Translations under genes and position numbers: made by a program
From: WHSO01 sp963732875
GTDB lineage: Bacteria; Pseudomonadota; Alphaproteobacteria; SMXQ01
Length of the DNA: 64,000 nucleotides
Assembly: GCA_963732875.1 (NCBI GenBank)
Contig: CAVTBD010000002.1
Span: forward strand, 1,240,001-1,304,000
Direction: 5' to 3'
Shown: positions 54,285-62,856 of the stretch, in pieces
How the letters are laid out: the number at the start of each line of letters is the position of its first letter
Position numbering within the stretch: position 1 is the stretch's first letter
The notes under the pieces: model-generated
Seen by the model: the letters and a program-made list of their open reading frames with translations, nothing else
What the model was told of the DNA's origin: nothing
The model's database searches: none

Positions 54285-54491
54285 ATTCTTATTCCCTTCG
54301 ATGGAAGATGCCGGGAAATCATTCGTACCGTGACCCTTCACGGCCGATACTAATTTCGGTTTGAACCCGTTAACGCATAGTAAACGGCGCCAGCGGGTAT
54401 AGTTAACGGCGAAATACTATAGAACACAACGGAGTAGCTGACAACTGCCCTCAAGGTAGAAATCGCGGCTCACCGCTCATACGGGAGTCTG

Positions 54492-55886
54492 TCATGGCAG
54501 GAGGGGGGACCAGGCGGGGTCGGAGGCGTCGGTCGGGGTTACGATCTCGCGCTCGTTATACCCGGTGATGTCGATGCTGTAGAGCCGCGAATCGCCGCCC
54601 CCGCCCTGACTGGTGGAGCGGGTCTGGCGGTAGTACATCAGCACGCGGCCGTTGGGTGCCCAGGTCGGCCCCTCGACCAGGAAGCTCTCGGTCAGGAGCC
54701 GTTCTCCGGTACCGTCGGTGCGCATCACGCCGATGAAGAAACGGCCCTTGCGCTGCTTTGTGAAGGCGATCAGGTCGCCGCGCGGCGACCATACCGGCGT
54801 GCCGTAGCGGCCCTTGCCGAAGCTGATACGGCGTACGTTGGAGCCGTCGGCATTCATCACGTAAATCTGCTGGCTGCCGCCGCGGTCCGATTCGAAGGTG
54901 ACCTGGCTACCGTCGGGCGAATAGGACGGCCCGGTATCGATCGCCGGATGGTTGGTCAGGCGGCGCACGCGGCGCGTGCGCAGGTCCATCGTATAGATAT
55001 CGGAGTTGCCGTCCTGGGCGAGCGACATGATCACCTTGTTGCCGTCGGGCGAGAAGCGGGGCGCGAAGGTCATGCCGGGGAAGTCGCCGACGACCTCCTG
55101 CTGGCCGGTCTGGATGTTGAGCAAATATACCCGCGGATTGTTATTGTAATAAGACAGGTAGGTTATTTCCTGCGCCGTCGGCGAAAAGCGGGGCGTGAGC
55201 ACCAGGCTGGAGCCGTCGGTCAGGAATCGCACGTTGTAGCCGTCCTGGTCCATGATCGCGAGGCGCTTGACGCGCCGCTTCAGGGGCCCGGTCTCGGAAA
55301 TGAACACGATGCGCGTGTCGAAATAGCCGTCCTCGCCGGTGATGCGCTTGTAGATCGCGTCCGAGATGATATGCGCGACGCGGCGCCAGTTGTCCGGCAC
55401 GGTGAAATAGCGGAGCCCCAGCATCGGCTGCTCGGCGAACACGTCCCACAGCCGGAACTCGAGCCTGAGGCGCCCATCGGGCTGCACGTACGCGGCGCCC
55501 GAGACCAGCGCCTGGGCATTGATCTGGCGCCAGTCGCCGAACCGGGGCTGGACGCGCAGCGCTTCCGCCTTCTGGATGAAGGCCTTGGGGTCGATCGGCC
55601 GGAACAGGCCCGAGGACTGGAGGTCATGGGTCACGACATCGGCGACCTTGCGGCCGATGTCGTTCTCGCGCTCGCTGCTACCGAGAAACTCGGTGATCGC
55701 GATCGGCATCGGCTCGACCTTGCCCCGGGTGATGTCGATGCGCAGTTCGGCGCGCGCGGGCAGGCTCGTGGCGAGCACCGCGACGGCGACCGCGCAGATC
55801 GCGATCAGGCGCGTCAATGAAGATGGCAGACGCGCCTGGTGCCGGTGATGCCGGTAAATCGCCTGATGGCCGTAGGTTTGCGTCAT
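54492..55886 (-). CDS. tolB: Tol-Pal system protein TolB
   Basis: A 464-residue periplasmic protein. The signal peptide ends near SLPARAEL (about 48). An N-terminal alpha/beta domain (to about 170) is followed by a six-bladed propeller with repeated YSPDGSQVTFESDRGGSQQI-type blades. It binds Pal and shuttles between Pal and TolA during division. The length is close to the E. coli protein (430) with a longer N terminus. It lies 34 bp after tolA on the same strand. Confidence 0.96.
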   Translation of the reverse strand: MTQTYGHQAIYRHHRHQARLPSSLTRLIAICAVAVAVLATSLPARAELRIDITRGKVEPMPIAITEFLGSSERENDIGRKVADVVTHDLQSSGLFRPIDPKAFIQKAEALRVQPRFGDWRQINAQALVSGAAYVQPDGRLRLEFRLWDVFAEQPMLGLRYFTVPDNWRRVAHIISDAIYKRITGEDGYFDTRIVFISETGPLKRRVKRLAIMDQDGYNVRFLTDGSSLVLTPRFSPTAQEITYLSYYNNNPRVYLLNIQTGQQEVVGDFPGMTFAPRFSPDGNKVIMSLAQDGNSDIYTMDLRTRRVRRLTNHPAIDTGPSYSPDGSQVTFESDRGGSQQIYVMNADGSNVRRISFGKGRYGTPVWSPRGDLIAFTKQRKGRFFIGVMRTDGTGERLLTESFLVEGPTWAPNGRVLMYYRQTRSTSQGGGGDSRLYSIDITGYNEREIVTPTDASDPAWSPLLP

Positions 55887-55920
55887 GTCCTCGCGCTCTT
55901 AGGCTGGTTATATGGCGGAA

Positions 55921-56802
55921 TTATGACCCGGCCGCCGTCTTGGGGTTGAAATCGAGGACCATTTCCTTGAACTGGTCATACTTTTTAGGCGGAATCGGTA
56001 GCGGGCTGCAACGGGGATTGAGCACGGCACGCAGCGCGCTCTCCGCGGCGGTGCGGAAAAACGGCTCCCGCAGCATGCGCGACTGATCGAGGATGCGCGC
56101 CTCGCGCACGGTGCCGTCGGGATTGACCCAGACACGGATGCTGACCACCAGGTTCTCGGCGTCGCGCGCGCCGGCGGGAATGTTCCAGCACTGCTCGATG
56201 GCGTGACGGATCGCGTCGATCTCGCTGGTGGTGGCGACCGCATCGAGCGGCGCGCGGCGCTGCTCGACCTTCTTGGGCTGCGGCTGCTCTTCCTCCTTCT
56301 TCGCCTTCTTGTCAGGCGTCTCGCTGCGCTCCTCGGGCGAGATGTCGCGCAGTACCGACTGCAGGAAGTCGTCCTTGGGCGGCGGCGGCTTGTGGCGCGG
56401 GCGCGCCCGCGCGATGGATTTGGGCGGTGCCGGCTTGGCCTCGGCCGGTTTCTTCTTTTCGGGCTCCTTCTTGGGCTTGGGCGCGGGCTTGATCGGCACC
56501 TTCTCGGCGTCGGGCGCCGGCTTCTCTGCGACCTTGGGCGGCTCGGGCGGCGGCGGAATGTCGGCCATCTTGGGACGCGCCTTGGGCGGCTCGGGCGCCG
56601 GCGTCGGCTTCTTCTGCGGCTTTTCCTTGGCCGCCGGCTTCGGCATCTCCTTGGCGGTGGTCTCCTTGTCGATATTGACCACGTCGAGGATCACCGGCTC
56701 GTCGGTCACACGATGGGTGTCCCACAGGCGCGGCAGCCCGACGATGACGAGCACCAGCACCAGCAGGTGAAGGGCGGCGGACCAGATGACGCTCCGGCGC
56801 AT
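55921..56802 (-). CDS. tolA: Tol-Pal system protein TolA
   Basis: A 293-residue inner-membrane protein with one N-terminal membrane helix (VIWSAALHLLVLVLVIVGLP). A long Lys/Pro/Ala/Glu-rich periplasmic stalk runs from about 45 to 195, and a small C-terminal domain (about 195-285) has IEQCWNIPAGARDAENLVVS and VNPDGTVREARILDQSRML. The C-terminal domain is TonB/TolA-like and meets TolB. The stalk is dominated by Pro/Lys where the E. coli protein is mainly helical Ala/Lys/Glu. Spacing to tolR is 22 bp. Confidence 0.94.
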   Translation of the reverse strand: MRRSVIWSAALHLLVLVLVIVGLPRLWDTHRVTDEPVILDVVNIDKETTAKEMPKPAAKEKPQKKPTPAPEPPKARPKMADIPPPPEPPKVAEKPAPDAEKVPIKPAPKPKKEPEKKKPAEAKPAPPKSIARARPRHKPPPPKDDFLQSVLRDISPEERSETPDKKAKKEEEQPQPKKVEQRRAPLDAVATTSEIDAIRHAIEQCWNIPAGARDAENLVVSIRVWVNPDGTVREARILDQSRMLREPFFRTAAESALRAVLNPRCSPLPIPPKKYDQFKEMVLDFNPKTAAGS

Positions 56803-56824
56803 GGGCCTTGCCTTCTCCTCCGAG

Positions 56825-57295
56825 TTACTTGCGGCCTGACTTCTTGCCGGAACCGCCCGTCGGCAGTTCCGCGATCAGCGCCACGTGCGAGAAGCCCGCG
56901 GTGCTGACCGTGCCCATGACCTGAACGATCCGGCCGTAGACCACCGACTTGTCGCCGCGCACGAAGATGCGCGTGTCGGGCTTGTTCCGGGTGATCGCCT
57001 GCAGCCGCGGCACCAGCTCGTCGAGCTGCAGCTCGGTCTCCTGCAGATAGATCTTGCCCGCGCGGTTGACGGTGATGACCAGCGGCTCGTCCTGGCCGGT
57101 GATCTGGCTGGCCTTGGTCTTGGGCAGGTCGACCGGCACGCCGACGGTCAGCAGCGGCGCCGTCACCATGAAGATGATCAGCAGCACCAGCATCACGTCC
57201 ACCATGGGCGTGACGTTGATCTCGCTCATGGGCGTGCGCCGGACGACGCGCGAGCCGCGCCGGCGCGAATAGGGTGCCGCGATGCCGCCGGCCAT
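56825..57295 (-). CDS. tolR: Tol-Pal system protein TolR (ExbD family)
   Basis: A 156-residue protein with one membrane helix carrying the proton-path Asp in MSEINVTPMVDVMLVLLI. A periplasmic domain follows (LQAITRNKPDTRIFVRGDKS). With TolQ it converts the proton gradient into TolA movement. The ATG at 57295 directly follows the tolQ stop codon (TAG then ATG), so expression is coupled. Confidence 0.96.
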   Translation of the reverse strand: MAGGIAAPYSRRRGSRVVRRTPMSEINVTPMVDVMLVLLIIFMVTAPLLTVGVPVDLPKTKASQITGQDEPLVITVNRAGKIYLQETELQLDELVPRLQAITRNKPDTRIFVRGDKSVVYGRIVQVMGTVSTAGFSHVALIAELPTGGSGKKSGRK

Positions 57296-58024
57296 CTAGC
57301 CCTTCTCCTGGAGCTGGCGCGACAGGATCGCGCTGAAGTCGTCGATGAAGCCCTCCATGCGCCCGGCGTAGCGGCCGAGATCGGTGGAGAGCTTGTTGTA
57401 GGCGAGCACCGCCGGGATGGCGGCCACGAGGCCGAGGGCGGTGGCGAACAGCGCCTCGGCAATGCCCGGCGCCACCACGGCGAGCGAGGTGTTCTTGGAC
57501 ATGGCGATCGACTGGAACGAGTTCATGATGCCCCACACCGTGCCGAACAGGCCGACGAACGGCGCGGTCGAGCCGACCGAGGCGAGGAAGATCATGTGAC
57601 GCTCGAGCCTCTCCGTCTCGCGTGCCATGGTCGTTGTCATCACTCGCTCGATGCGGCTCTGCAGCGCCTCGCGCGCCGATTCGGAGGTCAGCAGCCCCTT
57701 CTCCGTCGAGCGCCGCCATTCGCGCATGGCGGCGGCGAACAGGCTCGCCATGGGATCGGAAGGCCGACCGCCGATGCGCTCGTAGAGCTGTTCGAGCGAG
57801 CCGCCCGCCCAGAACGCCTCCTCGAACTCGGCGGCGTCCGCCTCGATCCGCCGCACCCGGCGGATCTTCTCGAAGATGATCGCCCACGACCAGAACGAGG
57901 CCATCAGCAGGATCACCATCACGATCTTGACGATGATGTCGGCCTGCATGAACAGGTGCCAGACCGACAGGCTCACGGCCGCCTGGCCACCGAGGTTTAC
58001 AGCTTCAATCGCAGATGGCTCCAT
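57296..58024 (-). CDS. tolQ: Tol-Pal system protein TolQ (ExbB family)
   Basis: A 242-residue protein with three membrane segments (about 23-43, 135-155 and 175-195). The last two contain LASVGSTAPFVGLFGTVWGI and ALFATALGLVAAIPAVLAYN, the MotA/TolQ/ExbB signature. It forms the proton channel with TolR. It is intact, although the ybgC-ruvB-ruvA-ruvC-yebC genes directly upstream are all disrupted. Confidence 0.97.
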   Translation of the reverse strand: MEPSAIEAVNLGGQAAVSLSVWHLFMQADIIVKIVMVILLMASFWSWAIIFEKIRRVRRIEADAAEFEEAFWAGGSLEQLYERIGGRPSDPMASLFAAAMREWRRSTEKGLLTSESAREALQSRIERVMTTTMARETERLERHMIFLASVGSTAPFVGLFGTVWGIMNSFQSIAMSKNTSLAVVAPGIAEALFATALGLVAAIPAVLAYNKLSTDLGRYAGRMEGFIDDFSAILSRQLQEKG

Positions 58025-58099
58025 AATTCCCTATCTCCAGGCCTCGCAAGATCCGTGATCGGCAACCGCCCATCGCCGAGGCACGCGTTACCAAATTCC

Positions 58100-58539
58100 T
58101 CAATGGTCCGCCAGCGCGGCGAACGCGCGCGCCAGCGACGGTGGAAACCGGGTCGCGCGCCCGCGTCCGTTGACGCAGGCGACGACGACCGCGAGTTGTA
58201 CCAGGGTCTCGCCGGCGCGGCGCACGTCCTGGCTCATGGTGACGCTCGCGCCGCGCGCCTCGGTGACGGTGGTCACCACCTCGAGCATGTCGTCGAGCCG
58301 CGCCGGGGCGAGATAGTCGACCTCCACCCGCCGGACGGCGAACAGCAGGCCGGTCTCGTCGGCGAGCGCGCGCTGATCGATGCCGATGGTGCGCAACAAC
58401 TCGGAGCGGGCACGCTCGGCGAAGCGCAGGTAATTGGCGTAATAGACGATCCCGCCGGCATCGGTGTCTTCCTAATAGACCCGGACGGCCAGGACATGTT
58501 CCCGTACCGGCAACGGAGCGGCATCGCGCGCAGGCACGG

Positions 58540-58543
<4 letters not shown>
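58100..58543 (-). pseudogene. ybgC: Acyl-CoA thioester hydrolase YbgC, interrupted by an amber codon
   Basis: A hot-dog thioesterase of about 147 residues. The ATG at 58543 overlaps the ruvB stop (ATGA). The conserved start VREHVLAVRVY is followed by TAG at 58472-58474 where the family has a second Tyr (VYYEDTDAGG). Downstream in the same frame are EDTDAGGIVYYANYLRFAE, with the active-site Asp, and the rest of the fold to the stop at 58100. One base change (TAC to TAG) explains the stop. It normally belongs to the Tol operon. Restart at a downstream Met would lose the active site. Confidence 0.85.
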
Positions 58544-59607
<1,064 letters not shown>

Positions 59608-59623
59608 GCCTATCCGCTCCGTC

Positions 59624-60263
59624 TCACGCCGCCGCGCCCAGCCGCGCCAGACCGCCCCGGATCAGCGCCTCGAGCGCCGCCTCGGCTCCCATGCTCGCGC
59701 GCGGCCTCGATCACCGCGCCAAAGGCCTCGGTCCGGCCGTAGCCGAGGTTGACCAGCGCCGAAACCGCGTCCGGCACAGCCGCGCGTCGCGTCATCACCG
59801 GCAGCCGCCTGCCGGCTGCCGGTCGCCGGCACTTGCGCCGCGGCACGCAGTTCCAGGGCACCCGCCTTGTCCTTGAGCTCGGTGACGACGCGCTGGGCGA
59901 GCTTGGGCCCGACGCCGTTGGCGCGCGCCACCGCCGCCTTGTCCTGGGCCGCGATCGCGCGGGCCAGCTCGGTCGGGCCGAGCACCGAGAGGATCGCCAG
60001 CGCCGACCCGCGCGCCCACGCCCTGCACGGTCGTCAGCAGGCGGAACCAGTCCCGCTCCGGTTCGGTCGGCGAAGCCGTAGAGATGGATGTGATCCTCGC
60101 GCACATGGGTCTCGATGAGGAGCGCGACCGCCTCGCCGGCGACGCGGCAGCGCAGACAGCGTGCGCGCCGAGGCAAAGACGAGGTAGCCGACGCCGCCGA
60201 CGTCGACGATCGGCGCTTTCCTCGCCGACCGATTCGACGAGGCCCCGTGAGCGCGGCGATCAT
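59624..60263 (-). pseudogene. ruvA: Holliday junction protein RuvA, about seven frameshifts
   Basis: About 210 residues if repaired. Pieces of RuvA occur in order in changing frames: MIAALTG, KAPIVDVGGVGYLVFASART, LSALP, EAVALLIETHVREDHIHLYG, EPERDWFRLLTTVQGVGARV, ALAILSVLGPTELARAIAAQ, KAAVARANGVGPKLAQRVVT, PDAVSALVNLGYGRTEAFGA, GAEAALEALIRGGLARLGAA. The joins lie near 60242, 60221, 60143, 60068, 60008, 59803 and 59695. The residues between joins match the family well, with little sign of missense decay. This is the most heavily disrupted gene in the window. Confidence 0.8.
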
Positions 60264-60291
60264 GGCACGGCTCCCGCCGCCCGGCGCGGCG

Positions 60292-60797
60292 TCACGGCAC
60301 GTCGGCGGCCAGCGCCAGGCGCGCCGCGGTCGCCGCGAGATGGGCGTGGCAGATGGCGACCGCCAGCGCGTCGGCCGCGTCCTCGCTTTCGACACGCGCC
60401 GCCGGCAGCAGCGTCTGCACCATCATGCCGATCTGCTGCTTGGCGGCATGGCCCGCGCCGACCACCGACTTCTTGACCTGGTTGGCGGCGTATTCGGTGA
60501 CTGGCAGGCCGGCGCGCGCCGGCGCCAGCAGCACGACGCCGCGCGCCTGGCCGAGCTTCAGCGTCGCTCTGCGGATTGCGGTTGACGAAGGTCTCCTCCA
60601 CCGCCGCGCTCTCGGGCAGATGCTCGGCGATGATCGCCGTGATGCCGTCGTAGAGCGCGCGTCAGCCGGGCGCCGATCTCGTCGCCCGAACGCGTGCGGA
60701 CGACGCCGTTGGCGATATGGCGCAGGCGCCCGTCCACCGCCTCGATCACGCCCCAGCCGGTGACGCGCAGGCCGGGATCGAGGCCGATCAGCCTCAT
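60292..60797 (-). pseudogene. ruvC: Holliday junction resolvase RuvC, two frameshifts
   Basis: About 168 residues if repaired. The N terminus MRLIGLDPGLRVTGWGVIEA has the catalytic Asp7. The frame changes near 60660 into LYDGITAIIAEHLPESAAVE and ETFVNRNPQSA (with the catalytic Glu), and again near 60565. It then runs LKLGQARGVVLLAPARAGLP and EDAADALAVAICHAHLA, with the last acidic residues, to the stop at 60292. All four acidic residues are present. RuvC cleaves four-way junctions after RuvAB. Confidence 0.83.
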
Positions 60798-60836
60798 GAC
60801 GACCGGAACCCCCGGCCGGGGACGGGACGGAACGCC

Positions 60837-61584
60837 TTATGCACTCAGCTTCTCCATGATCTCGTCGGTGACTTCGAAATTGGTCGACACGGCATGGACG
60901 TCGTCGCTGTCCTCCAGCGCTTCGATCAGGCTGAACAGCGTGCGCGCCTTTTCCTCGTCGACGCCAACGGTGACGCTGGCCAGCCAGGTCAGGCTCGCGC
61001 TGTCGGGATCGCCGAACTTCTCCTTGAGCGTGTCGGAGACTGCCGCGAGATCCTCGGGCGCGGTGACGATCTCGTGGCCGTCCTTGCCCGAGACCACGTC
61101 TTCGGCACCCGCTTCCAGCGCCGCCTCGAACATGGCGTCGGCGCTCGCGGCCTTGGCGGGATAGGCGATCTGGCCGACGCGCTTGAACTGGAACGCGACC
61201 GAGCCGGACTCGCCGAGGTTGCCGCCATGCTTGGAGAAGATCGACGCGCACTTCCGCCGCGGTGCGGTTGCGGTTGTCGGTGAGCGCATCGACGATCACC
61301 GCGACGCCACCCGGACCGTAGCCCTCGTAGGCGATCTCCTGGTAGTCGGCGCCGTCCTCGCCGCCCGAGCCGCGCTTGATGGCGCGCTCGATGTTGTCCT
61401 TCGGCATGTTGCTGTTCTTGGCGAGCGCAATCGCCGCACGCAGCGCGGCGTTGAACTCAGGATCCGCGCCCGCCTTGGCGGCAACGGTCAGTTCCCGGCC
61501 GATCTTGGTGAAGATTTTGGCACGCTTCGCGTCCTGCGCGCCCTTCCGAAACATGATGTTTTTGAATTGGGAATGCCCGGCCAT
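60837..61584 (-). pseudogene. yebC: YebC/PmpR-family protein, one frameshift
   Basis: About 248 residues if repaired. The start MAGHSQFKNIMFRKGAQDAK and the middle stretch SNMPKDNIERAIKRGSGGED are typical of YebC. At about 61247-61252 one extra base moves the frame; the continuation SIFSKHGGNLGESGSVAFQF runs to the stop at 60837. YebC proteins act at ribosomes stalled on proline-rich stretches or as transcription regulators. yebC-ruvCAB is a conserved order. A 17-bp-arm inverted repeat lies 42 bp upstream of the start. Confidence 0.86.
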
Positions 61585-61625
61585 AGGTTAAAACGTCCAG
61601 ATTCTCTCTAGGTTCTGATGAAAAG

Positions 61626-61664
61626 GTGCTGTGTTTTACCACATATTGTGGTGAAACACAGCAC
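61626..61664. repeat. Long inverted repeat (17-bp arms) upstream of yebC
   Basis: GTGCTGTGTTTTACCAC (61626-61642) and GTGGTGAAACACAGCAC (61648-61664) are complementary except for one G-T position, with a 5-nt loop ATATT. There is no T-run. It may be an operator, a transcript-leader hairpin or a bidirectional terminator between yebC and the RNA locus. Confidence 0.85.
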
Positions 61665-61786
61665 AAGTGCCTTGGCTATCAAGGCAATATGGCTGCAATT
61701 TGGCGCCGACACGAGCGCTCCGGCAACCGGCGTATTGTTAATATTTCTTCAACCAATTTAGTTTAGTAACTTATATATTGGTTCTC

Positions 61787-61974
61787 GCGGCCCGTGCATG
61801 ATCGGGGCGTTCGGGTGGTCAAGCCAGCCCCCAATCGACTTGCCCCCTTGGTAGCCTGAGTTGCCACCGCCCGCTTCCCCAAGTGTGTGCGATGGACGAT
61901 TTTCCCGGCTGCGCCCCCCAATGCGGGCCGGGACAGCAAGGCGGTGGCGCTGCTCGTGGCGCCGCCGCTTTTTT
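61787..61974 (+). ncRNA. Candidate structured sRNA, rod-like (6S-like layout)
   Basis: A 5' segment GGCCCGTGCAT (61789-61799) pairs with ATGCGGGCC (61921-61929), and GGGGCG (61804-61809) with CGCCCC (61912-61917). Further inside, ACTTG/CAAGT and AATCG/CGATT can pair, and an apical hairpin GGTAGC-CTGA-GTTGCC closes the rod. An intrinsic terminator follows. TATATT at 61774-61779 could be a -10. The ~190-nt size and single elongated helix with a central bubble resemble 6S RNA, but I could not test it against a family model. Weak ORFs on either strand here do not look coding. Confidence 0.45.
61941..61974 (+). terminator. Intrinsic terminator of the candidate sRNA
   Basis: GCGGTGGCGC (61941-61950) pairs with GCGCCGCCGC (61959-61968), with one wobble and an 8-nt loop, followed by six T residues (61969-61974). 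No protein-coding gene on the plus strand precedes it, which implies a non-coding transcript. Confidence 0.75.
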
Positions 61975-62187
61975 CGCATTGCCGCCAGACCTCCGGTAGC
62001 ACAGCCGCCGTTTTGGAATGCCTCTAATCTAGGCAATTTTACGGAATTTAAACCTAACTTTCATGTAATGCGCCTCGACAAAGTGCATGCAGTGTTATGT
62101 GCACCCGGCCAGGCGTTTTTTTGCCGTACATCCACTTAATCCGAATTTCCAAACACTTGCAGGATTCAGGATCCAAGGAGATTTTCC

Positions 62188-62778
62188 ATGAAGAAAGTCC
62201 TCACCGTGGTTGCCGTGGCCATGGCTCTCGCTGTCGCCGGCCATGACGGCGCGCGTGCCGCCGCGAGCCATGAGGCGGCGCTGCGCAACATCGTCGACAC
62301 CAAGATCATGCCGTGGCTCAACAACCCGGTAGTGATCAGCGCCATCAAGGCGCAGAACGCCAAGAACGCCGGGCTGACCCAGGCCCAGATCGACAAGCTC
62401 GACAAGCAGTGGCGCGCCGAAACCAAGTCCGGCGACAAGCCGCTGATCGGCTCGGTCATGAGCAACGCGCTCTCCGCCTACCTCAAAAAGGTGAAGGTCG
62501 ACGGCAAGGGTCTCTACACCGAGATCTTCGTCACGGACGACAAGGGCCTCAACGTCGGCCAGAGCGACGTCACCTCCGACTACTGGCAGGGCGATGAAGC
62601 CAAGTGGCAGAAGACCTATCCGGCCGGCCCCGGCGCCGTGTTCATCGACAAGGTGGAGAAGGACGAATCGACCCAGCGTTTCCAGTCGCAGGTCAGCGTC
62701 GCCATCAGCGACCCCGACACCAAGAAGGCGATCGGCGCGATCACCGTCGGCATCGACATGGAGGCCGCGGGCTTCTGA
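62188..62778 (+). CDS. Secreted Cache-like (PDC sensor-type) protein
   Basis: A 196-residue protein with a signal peptide (MKKVLTVVAVAMALAVAGHD, cleaved near ARA). A single ligand-binding-type domain follows, with GLYTEIFVTDDKGLNVGQSD and QSQVSVAISDPDTKKAIGAI, the pattern of PDC/Cache sensor domains. It has no membrane anchor or output domain, so it is a free periplasmic protein. CAAGGAGATTTTCC precedes the ATG. It lies 78 bp upstream of a chemoreceptor gene on the same strand, which suggests it presents a ligand to that receptor. The 210 bp upstream (to the sRNA terminator) are AT-rich and should hold the promoter; I see no clear boxes. Confidence 0.78.
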   Translation: MKKVLTVVAVAMALAVAGHDGARAAASHEAALRNIVDTKIMPWLNNPVVISAIKAQNAKNAGLTQAQIDKLDKQWRAETKSGDKPLIGSVMSNALSAYLKKVKVDGKGLYTEIFVTDDKGLNVGQSDVTSDYWQGDEAKWQKTYPAGPGAVFIDKVEKDESTQRFQSQVSVAISDPDTKKAIGAITVGIDMEAAGF

Positions 62779-62856
62779 ACCCTCATGCCCGCCGCCGGCA
62801 AGGCGGCGGGCATCGCCCCTTACGCCACAGACCGTGGATCGGAACAGGTTTTTGCA

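Noticed and set aside
61758..62036. Overlapping 92- and 79-codon minus-strand ORFs in the gap upstream of the Cache-like gene
   Set aside because: Basic, low-complexity products in two frames over the same DNA, with the region better explained by RNA pairing and a plus-strand terminator.
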